The notes beneath the pieces are model-generated. The model worked only from the letters and a program-made list of their open reading frames with translations, ran no database searches and was not told where the DNA came from. A program made the position numbers and the translations under genes. A stretch of DNA of 64,000 bases from Martinezella calliandrae (GTDB lineage Bacteria > Pseudomonadota > Alphaproteobacteria > Rhizobiales > Rhizobiaceae), in the NCBI RefSeq assembly GCF_030272695.1, contig NZ_JARFYN010000031.1:18603-82602 (forward strand), given 5' to 3'. Positions 9,698-18,200 of this stretch are shown here, in pieces. Positions within the stretch are counted from its first letter, which is position 1, and each line of letters opens with the position of its first letter.

Positions 9698-9711
9698 TTG
9701 TTCGACCTCAA
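9698..9711. promoter_or_regulatory. Possible FixK/FNR box upstream of pseudoazurin
   Basis: TTGTTCGACCTCAA matches TTGA-N6-TCAA with one mismatch, 70 bp before the pseudoazurin start. The rest of the 9404-9780 divergent region contains the fixN box and no gene. Confidence 0.4.
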
Positions 9712-9780
9712 GGAATATCCGCCGATCCGCGCCTAAACTACTCCCATAGCTAACCGGGCTATCGCAAAAGGAGACCAGAA

Positions 9781-10224
9781 ATGTATTTTAAAATCGGTCC
9801 GATCGTTGCAACGGCGGCGCTGGCCGCATCGGCGATGCCCCTCATGGCGGCGGATCACCAAATCCGCATGCTCAACAAAGGCGCGGACGGCGCAATGGTC
9901 TTCGAACCAGGTTTCATGAAGATCGCCCCCGGCGACACGATCACCTTTATTCCGGTTGATAAAGGCCACAATGTCGAAACATTTAAGGGCTTGATCCCAA
10001 AAGGAGCACCCGAATTCAAATCCAAACCAAACGAAGAATATCGGACAAAACTCGACATACCCGGCGCCTATGTAGTGAAATGCACGCCGCACATGAGCCT
10101 GGGAATGGTGGCCCTCATTCAAGTGGGCGACAACCCCGACAATCTCGATGCCATTAAGACTGCGACGGTTCCAAACCTCGTACGCAAGCGCCTCGAAGCC
10201 GACCTCGCGCAGATTGCAGAATAA
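9781..10224 (+). CDS. azu: Pseudoazurin (type I blue copper protein)
   Basis: A 147-residue periplasmic cupredoxin with a signal peptide (residues 1-21, ending LMAA). Copper ligands are visible: H in DKGHNVETF (about 61), C and H in VVKCTPHMSLGM (about 100-108), and the following M. It is a mobile periplasmic electron carrier, known as a donor to nitrite reductase or oxidases. Close to fixN but divergent. A good ribosome-binding site (AAAAGGAG) precedes the ATG. Confidence 0.93.
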   Translation: MYFKIGPIVATAALAASAMPLMAADHQIRMLNKGADGAMVFEPGFMKIAPGDTITFIPVDKGHNVETFKGLIPKGAPEFKSKPNEEYRTKLDIPGAYVVKCTPHMSLGMVALIQVGDNPDNLDAIKTATVPNLVRKRLEADLAQIAE

Positions 10225-10864
10225 TGCGGGTGGTCGGATAAACGAAATGGATGAGTAAGCTCAGGAAGGCGCAAAGTCACGAAGAAGGAGAATGACAGCG
10301 GCACGCGAGAAGCCATCCCATACCTCGCAACGATGATGCAGAAACAATAGCGGCCATTCTTGCTGCCTCGAACTGGATCGTGATGGCTCGGTCTGATCGG
10401 CGACCAAAAAAATCGCCTGACTTTACGCCGCCGCCGGCCGGCTCGCATCGGACGGAAGTCGCAGTTCTTGGCGCATGATAATTCAAACAGGAAAATATCC
10501 ATGGATCAGCCGCCGCACGGCCCGATGCGTCAGCGATTTGCCACCTCCGTGCAGACGTGGCGCCGTACGACGCAGCAGTACTGAAGTTCGCCCGCGCTGC
10601 GCTGCCCGCCGGGAAGTGCGTCGGTCTTTCCATGGCAACCATGCAGGTAATGGGAGCCTATGCGATCAAAATCTTGGACAACGCGAGCTTAGCAAGCTTA
10701 GCAGGCTGATCAGCAAGAATGCGGCACGCGAGAGAAGATTTCGGCCCGCTCATTCACTTGAAAAAATGCGCAGTAAAATTGCCCCATCTCAAAGAATGTC
10801 GGCGGATCAGCCTTTAAGAGTGGTCTGGGAGCCAATCTGTCCGCCCCCAAACAGGAGATGAGAG
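10225..10864. other. Gene-poor gap
   Basis: No credible coding region on either strand. Open frames here lack family features and good starts. It may be decayed sequence between the fix module and the next cassette. Confidence 0.5.
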
Positions 10865-10957
10865 ATGAGTCGCAAAATCGGTTTGATCCCGGCGGTAGCA
10901 GCACTTCCTGTTTCGGCGACATCGCTCTTGGCCGCGCCATCTGAAGCATGGAAATGA
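10865..10957 (+). CDS. 30-residue peptide resembling a signal peptide
   Basis: A short frame starts with ATG after an AGGAG site at 7-nt spacing and encodes M-S-R-K-I-G-L-I-P-A-V, then a hydrophobic stretch ending SLLAAPSEAWK. The pattern (K-I-G-x-I near the start, alanine-rich core) resembles the N-terminus of the pseudoazurin 1 kb upstream, so it may be the leftover 5' end of a duplicated exported protein. It lies 36 bp before a radical SAM gene, so a small translated leader or precursor peptide is the other reading. No function can be assigned. Confidence 0.35.
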   Translation: MSRKIGLIPAVAALPVSATSLLAAPSEAWK

Positions 10958-10993
10958 GAAGGAAGCGGGCGAACGATAGCAGGAGAACGGGGC

Positions 10994-12346
10994 ATGCAAT
11001 CGCTTGCAAAAACCCTGCGGGAAGCCATCGGCAACGGGGAGTTCAAAGCGTATGTATACAGCTATCCCCCGAAGCGGACATATAACGAGCTTGAAAACAT
11101 TGGACTGAGCAATGTGTGGGACTCAAACGACGTCGGACCGGTGTCTCTATATATTCATATACCGTTTTGTCGATACAGGTGCACGTATTGCACGCTATTC
11201 CTCACCACGCGGCACACGGAAAATCTCATTCGATGCTATGTCGAAAAAATCTGCGAGCAGATACGTCTTTATGCAACATTCGCCGGGCACAGGACTGTGA
11301 CATCGGTATATTTCGGCGGCGGAACCCCGACCCTCCTGCCCATCGATCAGTTTGCCCAAATTTTTTCCTCCATTCGAGATGGATTTCCGAATATCGATCG
11401 TTCAGCCGAGCTGTGTGTGGAAGGCTCTCCAGACACTATGTCGGAGGAGCTGCTAGATTTTCTGAAGAACCAGGGGGTGAACCGGATCAGCATGGGAATC
11501 CAAACGATGGATTCCTCCGAACTGAAAGCAAGCGGTCGCCCATACCCGGTTTCGATGTCGATTTCTGCCATTGAAGCAATTCGGAAGCGTTTCGACAACT
11601 TTAATCTCGACTTGATCTACGGCCTTTCTGGTCAGACCCAGGAAAGCTGGAAACGCTCGCTGGAGCGGGTTTTGTCCTTCGGGCCGACGACCGTTTCGCT
11701 CTATCCGGTGGTCAGCCGGCCCCTTACCGCCCTGCAGAAGCAGCAACGATTGCAACCGCAAGAATATGCAGATGACCATGTTAAATATGCGATCTATGAC
11801 AGCAATGTCGATTTTATGCAGAAAAATCGATATCGACAGGAATCCTTTACCCGGTTTACCTGCCTTCCCGGAGGCACCAGCGCCTACGGTCAGGAAACGT
11901 CCGACTTTCTCGGCGTTCCAATGATAGGCGTCGGAACAGGCGCGCGAAGTTATAACGGGAAATGCCACTACAGCTTCGACTACGCGGTCGACCTGAAGCA
12001 GGTCGGCAAAGCCATAGACGATTATCTAAATCTCGAAATCACCGAACAGAATTTGGTGAAGTATGGAATCATCTTGAACGAAGCCGAAGAACGTTTGAGA
12101 TATTTTATGCTTAATCTTACGCTCAACCAGCTTTCTGAGGCAGATTATTCACGACTATTCCAGCGGAATCTCTATGCCGATTTTTCAGAGGCGATAGATG
12201 CTCTGGAAGCCGAAGGGTGCATCGATTTGCGGTCCCATGGCGCCATCCGGCTGACCAGGAAAGGTTACAAATACAGCAACCTGATAGCGCATCACCTCTT
12301 CTCGGACCATGTGAAGATCCGTGAAGAAAGGTACGTTCCGAAATGA
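10994..12346 (+). CDS. HemN/HemW-like radical SAM enzyme
   Basis: A 450-residue HemN-family radical SAM protein. The iron-sulfur motif is CRYRCTYC (CxxxCxxC) at about residue 59, inside YIHIPFC; the glycine-rich SAM motif is VYFGGGTPTLLP at about 100, and FNLDLIYGLSGQT lies at about 205. The C-terminal HemN-type domain is present but diverged. It differs clearly from the hemN at 33.2 kb and ends by overlapping a methyltransferase start by 4 nt. That pairing and the exporter behind it suggest a HemN-like methyltransferase or radical C-C bond-forming enzyme in a small-molecule pathway rather than haem synthesis. The substrate is unknown. Confidence 0.85.
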   Translation: MQSLAKTLREAIGNGEFKAYVYSYPPKRTYNELENIGLSNVWDSNDVGPVSLYIHIPFCRYRCTYCTLFLTTRHTENLIRCYVEKICEQIRLYATFAGHRTVTSVYFGGGTPTLLPIDQFAQIFSSIRDGFPNIDRSAELCVEGSPDTMSEELLDFLKNQGVNRISMGIQTMDSSELKASGRPYPVSMSISAIEAIRKRFDNFNLDLIYGLSGQTQESWKRSLERVLSFGPTTVSLYPVVSRPLTALQKQQRLQPQEYADDHVKYAIYDSNVDFMQKNRYRQESFTRFTCLPGGTSAYGQETSDFLGVPMIGVGTGARSYNGKCHYSFDYAVDLKQVGKAIDDYLNLEITEQNLVKYGIILNEAEERLRYFMLNLTLNQLSEADYSRLFQRNLYADFSEAIDALEAEGCIDLRSHGAIRLTRKGYKYSNLIAHHLFSDHVKIREERYVPK

Positions 12347-13311
12347 GCAGTAGCGAACGGTTTTGGGAACAAGGCTATTCGGATCCTAACGTCTGGACCA
12401 TGGGCGGGCCAAGCCTTGAAGTCTATGAGGTAGAACAGCAACTCCCAAGAAGCGCAACGGTCCTCGACATAGGGTGCGGCGAGGGCAGGAACGCTCTCTT
12501 TCTTGCGTTCAGGGGGCATAGCGTAACCGCACTGGAATTGTCATCAAGCGCGGTCAGAAAGCTTAGATCGATTGCAGACGAATTTTCGTTGAATATCGAT
12601 GTGATCGAAGGGAGAATCGAGGATTTCGTCCCAGATAAAACTTATGACCTGGCTCTTGCGCACTCTTCCTTGCATTTCGTGACCAAGGATGTGTGGGTTC
12701 CGTTGGTCAATGAGTTGAGACAACGGACCAGCAAGGGCGGATTTCACAATTTTACATCGATTATTGGGACTCCCCGCTATCCCGTTCCGTACGAGTGCCG
12801 GCACGCGAATTCATTTGATCGGGGCGATCTCGAGTCATTGTATGCAGATTGGCAGGTACTACGGTCTGATTTTTATGCAAAGTGGGATTCCCATCCAGGG
12901 ATTTCGACGCATGTTCATGCCGTGGAAAAATTTGTGGCTAGAAAGGCAAGGCCGGATGAGCCTTTGCCGTTCACCAAAGTCGACTTGTCGAACGGCGATG
13001 AGCTCTCCTTCGAGTTGTTCGATAGCATCCCACTCAGGATCAATATTGCGGACGTCAAACTGCCATGCATCCGGCCGAACACGGTCAATCGGATTGAAAT
13101 ATCCGGATTGAACATGAATTCGCCAACTCAGCTGACACGCAGCTATGCTGTTGAAGAGTGGTTCTTTGGCAGATACGCGCTTCAATTCACCCAAGGCGTG
13201 CTGACGGGTAAGTATGAGTACTTTACGCAGCCGATCTCATTGCGAGCTGTCCAGTCGATGTCGAACCGGCGTGGCGCAGGAGCACACCTCGGTTCGCGAA
13301 ACGCTGGATGA
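12343..13311 (+). CDS. Class I SAM-dependent methyltransferase (TehB-like)
   Basis: A 322-residue protein. SAM motif I is VLDIGCGEGRNALFL at about residues 41-55, followed by an acidic loop (ALELS) and a post-I region DLALAHSSLHF. This TehB/UbiE-like fold fills residues 1-200; residues 205-300 form a second, unrecognised segment rich in beta strands, absent from short TehB proteins. Its start overlaps the radical SAM gene stop (ATGA) and its stop lies 4 bp before the chosen exporter start, so the three are one transcript. It likely acts with the radical SAM enzyme on the same substrate. Confidence 0.8.
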   Translation: MSSSERFWEQGYSDPNVWTMGGPSLEVYEVEQQLPRSATVLDIGCGEGRNALFLAFRGHSVTALELSSSAVRKLRSIADEFSLNIDVIEGRIEDFVPDKTYDLALAHSSLHFVTKDVWVPLVNELRQRTSKGGFHNFTSIIGTPRYPVPYECRHANSFDRGDLESLYADWQVLRSDFYAKWDSHPGISTHVHAVEKFVARKARPDEPLPFTKVDLSNGDELSFELFDSIPLRINIADVKLPCIRPNTVNRIEISGLNMNSPTQLTRSYAVEEWFFGRYALQFTQGVLTGKYEYFTQPISLRAVQSMSNRRGAGAHLGSRNAG

Positions 13312-13315
13312 ATCC

Positions 13316-14554
13316 ATGCGCATCCAAGAATTTCTTCGAGCGTGGGTCAGAGCAAGTGGAAAAGGCGGCTGCGCCAGCGCCAGCCAATCCAGCACAGTTG
13401 ACGGCGTGGATAGTCGAATTCTCATACTCACTATCGCTGTGTTTATCACAGGATTGGCCGAGAACGTTTTCATCGGGATTCTGCCGGATGTAGCGCGCGG
13501 TCTCGGAGTAACCGAGTCCGAAGCAAGTGTCGTAATTTCAGTTTTCTCGGTCACCTACGCGATCTTCGCGCCGATTGCTGCACTGATCTCCCATCAGTTC
13601 GATGCAAAACCGACGCTCGTCATCGCCATCGCGATCTTTGCAAGTAGCAATGCGCCGGTGGTGATCGGCGGATCGGGGCTGCTCTTGATAAGCGCCTCGA
13701 GGATCGTCACTGCTACCGCGTGCGCGCAAATATCGATATGCGCCGTCGCTTGCGCAGTCCGGATCGTCTCGGAAAGATACCGGGCCCGTGCCATAGCCGC
13801 CGTGTACCTTGGAACAAGCAGCTCTCTTTTTTTGGGGGTTCCCCTGGGCGTCTGGATCACGCATCTGATTGGTTGGCGTGCCGTCGGCCTTGCGATGATC
13901 GGGCTATCTCTCGCCGCAATATCGCTTGTGCTCTTGCGGCTACCGAATATCGGGCCAAGGAGCAAGGGCTTGCTTTTTGGAAGGCTGTATCTGGCTCATT
14001 TCCGAGATCGCAGACAGATGATGGCGCAGTGCGTTTCCATTTTGTTCATTGCAGGTCATTTTACTCTTTTCAGTTATTTGACCTCTTATGCAGCCAGCAA
14101 GGGTTTCTCCGGGCCAGGTTGGGAGGCATTGCTTTATGCCGTTTTCGGGTCGTCAGGAGTGGCGGGCGGCATGCTCGCCGGCACCCTCTCCGATCTTGCA
14201 GGACGCCGGTTGGCGCTGGTCGCAAGCCCCGCGATTTATCTGGTCACAACGTTGCTATTGTGCGTGTCAGAAAGCAGCATCTTCTTTTTCGCGAGCCTGT
14301 CACTATGGGGGTGCGCGAGTTGGTCGATCTCGCCGATCGTCCAAAGCTATATTACGGATCTCGCGCGAAGCCCGAACGACATTGTCATCGGTGCGAATGT
14401 GACCGCAATGCACATCGGTGTTGCTGGTGGTGCCGCAGTCGGCAGCGGGCTTCTTGCAAATTATGACGTGTCGGTGCTGCCGATGGGCGCGGCCGGTCTG
14501 GCCGCCATGGCTCTGGCCACAGCAATCTTGTCTGTCAGAAACTCGCATTCTTGA
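13316..14554 (+). CDS. MFS efflux transporter
   Basis: A 412-residue, 12-helix major facilitator of the AraJ/drug-efflux type. The motif-A region between helices 2 and 3 is SHQFDAKPTLV, and the second half has TLSDLAGRRLAL. It starts at the ATG just after the methyltransferase stop; other in-frame ATGs further upstream would overlap that gene. It probably exports the product of the two upstream enzymes. Substrate unknown. Confidence 0.8.
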   Translation: MRIQEFLRAWVRASGKGGCASASQSSTVDGVDSRILILTIAVFITGLAENVFIGILPDVARGLGVTESEASVVISVFSVTYAIFAPIAALISHQFDAKPTLVIAIAIFASSNAPVVIGGSGLLLISASRIVTATACAQISICAVACAVRIVSERYRARAIAAVYLGTSSSLFLGVPLGVWITHLIGWRAVGLAMIGLSLAAISLVLLRLPNIGPRSKGLLFGRLYLAHFRDRRQMMAQCVSILFIAGHFTLFSYLTSYAASKGFSGPGWEALLYAVFGSSGVAGGMLAGTLSDLAGRRLALVASPAIYLVTTLLLCVSESSIFFFASLSLWGCASWSISPIVQSYITDLARSPNDIVIGANVTAMHIGVAGGAAVGSGLLANYDVSVLPMGAAGLAAMALATAILSVRNSHS

Positions 14555-14985
14555 CACGGCGCGGGCCCATGGTTGCGTCGGCCTGTTCGTTTGCCGTTCT
14601 TACAAGCAGTCGTTGACCCATGCCCTCGCGAATTCGATATCTGCTCTCGGTCGAACAAATCGATGAAATCGTGGATGCTGCCGAACTCTGCGTCACGATT
14701 CCGCATCGCAACATCACATCGATTATGAACCTGTCCGCCACCTAAATCGGGTCTCGTTGGGAATTGCCGCCTTGCTTGCGCACACCGGATTTGGCCGGCA
14801 GCTGCGGGAGGCAGCTGCATCGCCATCCTGAGCACGTCACATCTTTGCGATTTGGAACGGCGCGATCGACGCCTTGGCATCATCTTTGCTTATCCCATTC
14901 CCATCTCGCACTTGCGAAATAATCAGATTTTCCAATCCGCCGAAGCAAGGTCGCGCCCTGCTTCCACCAACAATGAGGACTTGCT
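14555..14985. other. Gap with a short unassigned frame
   Basis: No recognised gene. A 41-codon frame at 14620-14745 (starting MPSRIRYLLSVEQ) has protein-like composition and could be a fragment of a lost gene. It lacks a clear ribosome-binding site. Confidence 0.4.
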
Positions 14986-15678
14986 ATGGGTGATCTATTA
15001 AAAGGTATCTCGAACTTCCGCGGTGCCGTCTTCCCGAACTATCAGGCACTTTACCAGAAGCTTGCGCAAGAGGGACAGCAGCCGCACGCCTTGATGATTT
15101 CGTGCGCCGACAGCCGGGTTCTGCCTGAAACAATTACGCAATCAGGACCAGGTGAGCTGTTCGTATGCCGTAATGCCGGAAATATCGTTCCACCGTTTTC
15201 CACCGCAAATGGTGGCGTTTCATCAGCAATCGAATATGCCGTCGTAGCACTCGCGGTTCGTGACATCATCGTCTGCGGCCATTCCGATTGCGGCGCGATG
15301 AAAGGACTTTGCCGTCCCGATTTGCTGAAATCCATGCCGAACGTGGCCGCATGGCTGAAGCACGGCTATGCTGCCCACTCGATCGTTTGCCAAGCCTATC
15401 CGGCCGATCTGCCCGAACGCCAAAAAATCCGCGCCATCGCTATGGAGAACGTAATTGTTCAGCTTGATCACCTTCGCACACATCCTTCCGTCGCAGCCAA
15501 ACTAGCGACCAATGACGTAACGCTGCACGGTTGGTTCTTCGATATCGAAACAGGCGAGGTGGAGGTTTACGATGGGTCGGCTGCTCGCTTCACGAAGATA
15601 CGCGAGGACGGGCCGTTACCCGCCGCAGTCACCGGCCGGAATCGTCCGCAAGTCGCAGCCGCGATTGCAGCGGAGTAG
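14986..15678 (+). CDS. Beta-class carbonic anhydrase
   Basis: A 230-residue beta-carbonic anhydrase, converting CO2 and bicarbonate. Zinc ligands are visible: CADSR (about residue 38), HSDCGAM (His and Cys at about 98-101). FVCRNAGNIVPP at about 60 is the family signature. It ends 4 bp before a SulP transporter start, a known pairing for bicarbonate handling. Cytoplasmic; no signal peptide. Confidence 0.92.
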   Translation: MGDLLKGISNFRGAVFPNYQALYQKLAQEGQQPHALMISCADSRVLPETITQSGPGELFVCRNAGNIVPPFSTANGGVSSAIEYAVVALAVRDIIVCGHSDCGAMKGLCRPDLLKSMPNVAAWLKHGYAAHSIVCQAYPADLPERQKIRAIAMENVIVQLDHLRTHPSVAAKLATNDVTLHGWFFDIETGEVEVYDGSAARFTKIREDGPLPAAVTGRNRPQVAAAIAAE

Positions 15679-15682
15679 CGCG

Positions 15683-17212
15683 ATGACCAATAGTAACTTC
15701 GTCTTTTCGCGCGACTTTGCTGCGTCGCTTGTCGTTTTTCTCGTTGCCATCCCGCTTTGCCTTGGCATCGCGGTTGCCTCGGGCGTGCCTGTTGCCATGG
15801 GCCTCATATCAGGCATCATCGGCGGCATTGTGGTCGGCTTGCTGGCGGGCTCGCCGCTACAAGTATCAGGGCCTGCTGCTGGTCTGGCGGTGGTTGTCTT
15901 CGGCTTTGTCGAACAACATGGAGTCGCGATGCTGGGGCCGGTCCTGATCGTCGCTGGGCTTCTGCAGGTCCTTGCCGCGTTCCTGAAGATCGGTTCATGG
16001 TTTCGGGCAATCTCGCCTGCTGTCGTTCACGGTATGCTCGCCGGTATCGGCATTCTGATTATCCTCGGACAAATCCACGTTCTGATGGGGGCCAAACCCG
16101 CTGCCGGCGGAATCGAGAACGTCGTGGCGATGGAGCGAACATTCGGACATCTTTGGGGACGCGGTTTGACGAGTGAAGCCGCAGACTTGCTTGTAGGGCT
16201 GATATCCCTGCTTGCGATGATCGGTTGGGAAAAATTCAGGCCAAAGCGGCTGAAGCTGGTGCCTGGTGCGCTGGTGGGCGTTGCGACCGGAACCATATTG
16301 ACGGCCGCAATGCGGCTGCCGATTGCCAGGGTCGAGGTTCCCGCATCTCTGGCAAACAGCATTTCATTGCCGACGATGGAAAGTTTCGCAAATATGGCTC
16401 ATCCGGGGATTGTCGTCACAACTTTGGTGATTGCAGTCATTGCCAGTGCGGAATCATTGCTGTCGTCTGCGGCTGTCGACCGAATGCATGACGGGGTCAG
16501 CACGCGCTTCAACAAGGAGCTTTTGGCGCAGGGCATTGGCAATGGGCTCTGCGGTCTGCTCGGTGGCCTGCCGATCACTGGCGTTATCGTGCGCTCATCG
16601 GCAAATATTCAAGCTGGGGCGCACACACGGGCATCGGCTGTCCTGCATGGCGTTTGGATTCTCGGTCTTGTGGTGTTTCTGCCGCAATTGCTTTCCATGG
16701 TGCCTCTGACGGCGCTGGCAGCGGTATTGCTCGTTACGGGTTGGCGGCTGATCAGCCTTCAGCACGTGCGCATTCTCTTCGATCATCACGGTTGGGTTCC
16801 GGTGGGCATTTGGATTGCGACCGTTGCCATGGTCGTACTTCAAGACTTGCTCGTTGGCGTGGCACTAGGTTTGACGCTTTCGATTCTTGAGGTCCTTCCT
16901 TATCTACGACGCAAGCTTGCTATCGATCGATTGGAAGAGGCTGAGACAGTTCATCTGACCCTTGCCGGCGTTGCGACTTGCAAGGATGTTCCGGCACTCC
17001 TCAATACTTTAGAAACGCTGCCAGCTGATTGCAAAGTCCGGATCGCCGGCGGCGATCTGCATTATGTTGACCACACCTGCGCAGAAACATTGCGCGATTG
17101 GCTAAAGCGGCAGAAAAAAGTGGGCCGCACGGTCGATATTCAGCATCCGCCCACCGGCCGTCATCCCCGGTTGGTTCCGATCTTTAAGCGATTGACGGCC
17201 GAGATTGCCTAA
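15683..17212 (+). CDS. SulP-family anion (bicarbonate-type) transporter
   Basis: A 509-residue protein with about 10-12 helices and the SulP pattern near the N-terminus (FLVAIPLCLGIAVASGVP), GPAAGLAVVVF at about 60, and a short C-terminal cytoplasmic region. The start follows the carbonic anhydrase stop directly. The coupling suggests bicarbonate or CO2 supply, but sulfate or another anion cannot be excluded. Longer in-frame starts overlap the carbonic anhydrase and were rejected. Confidence 0.85.
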   Translation: MTNSNFVFSRDFAASLVVFLVAIPLCLGIAVASGVPVAMGLISGIIGGIVVGLLAGSPLQVSGPAAGLAVVVFGFVEQHGVAMLGPVLIVAGLLQVLAAFLKIGSWFRAISPAVVHGMLAGIGILIILGQIHVLMGAKPAAGGIENVVAMERTFGHLWGRGLTSEAADLLVGLISLLAMIGWEKFRPKRLKLVPGALVGVATGTILTAAMRLPIARVEVPASLANSISLPTMESFANMAHPGIVVTTLVIAVIASAESLLSSAAVDRMHDGVSTRFNKELLAQGIGNGLCGLLGGLPITGVIVRSSANIQAGAHTRASAVLHGVWILGLVVFLPQLLSMVPLTALAAVLLVTGWRLISLQHVRILFDHHGWVPVGIWIATVAMVVLQDLLVGVALGLTLSILEVLPYLRRKLAIDRLEEAETVHLTLAGVATCKDVPALLNTLETLPADCKVRIAGGDLHYVDHTCAETLRDWLKRQKKVGRTVDIQHPPTGRHPRLVPIFKRLTAEIA

Positions 17213-18200
17213 ACGGCAGGGATGCATCGCAAGGACTGCTTAGCAGACGGATGGGCGAAAACATTTTCGGCCATCCGGACGTCATGTGGTGATCAACCGG
17301 CTCAGAGAGCCTGGCGATGTTTCCGTTGAGGTTTTTAGGATCTATCTGCGCTGGCCGACTGGAAAGCAGCGACTGTGTTGTATCTGGTTTCGCGCAATGC
17401 CGCGCTGCAGTGGTATTGCGTCGAAACGGGCTCATGGTCCATCCGAGACCCTTTGCAGAGCGATGGTTCTTGCGTTCTTCGGCAAATAGCGCCAGGGGTC
17501 GGCTCTGAGGCTTTGTTGCCGGCAAGCCATTCCATCCTTCCCACATGCCTCGACGAGGCGCCTCAGACTGCCCGTGTCGGATTTCTGACAATCCCGACAA
17601 TGATCGCCATGACGAACCGTGGTGCTTCCTACAAACTCACTATGCGAACGAGGGAACGCTATTTCGGATCCAGCTGCCGGTCTCTTGAATTACACAGTCA
17701 ACCAAGCTTTCGGATCGCCGACGAGACAGCAACGCAGATCGGCAGCTATTTGGTCATCGGGCCTATGCCCATCGAACCATCAGCATTGCCGATAACGTCT
17801 CGTCGCATCTCGGGTATATGCTCTGACACGTCCCAAACGAGGTCAGGCGGCAGACCACACTTTGACGGCAAGGCGCTTGAACTCGCGAACGCCAAACGCG
17901 CCGCGCTCACGAGCCTTTGACCTTAACGAGGCCAATCGTATCTGGATATCCACATCGGATGCTTCCCACATCTCGCGCCGTTCGAGAGTGGCATTATCGA
18001 GCCGCACCGGCACGTTATCGCAGCCTGCGGCTTGGTTGCTTTGCATGATTGCCGAAGGCCCGACCCTTGATCTGGATATGCTGCTTGCTGCCATCTGCGG
18101 TACGACGAATGGCGTCGTAGCCGACAGTGCGTGACGGCACGAGTTCAGCATCCTATAGCCGAGCCGTGCCAGCCGTTCCGCCAAGGCGTCAGTTTGTCAT
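17213..18200. other. Gene-poor region, about 1 kb
   Basis: Several overlapping open frames exist on both strands, but none shows a recognised family, good start or consistent codon use. A roughly 45-bp stretch at 17254-17297 resembles one at 34711-34757, which suggests mobile-element debris. It probably marks an old junction between the carbonic anhydrase and nod blocks. Confidence 0.5.
17254..17297. repeat. Dispersed repeat, copy 1
   Basis: Contains ATTTTCGGCCATCCGGACG followed by GTGGTGATCAAC. A related stretch (GTTTTCGGCAATCCGGACG, then GTTGTGGTCAAAC) occurs at 34711-34757. Likely the end of a lost insertion element or a short dispersed repeat. Confidence 0.4.
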
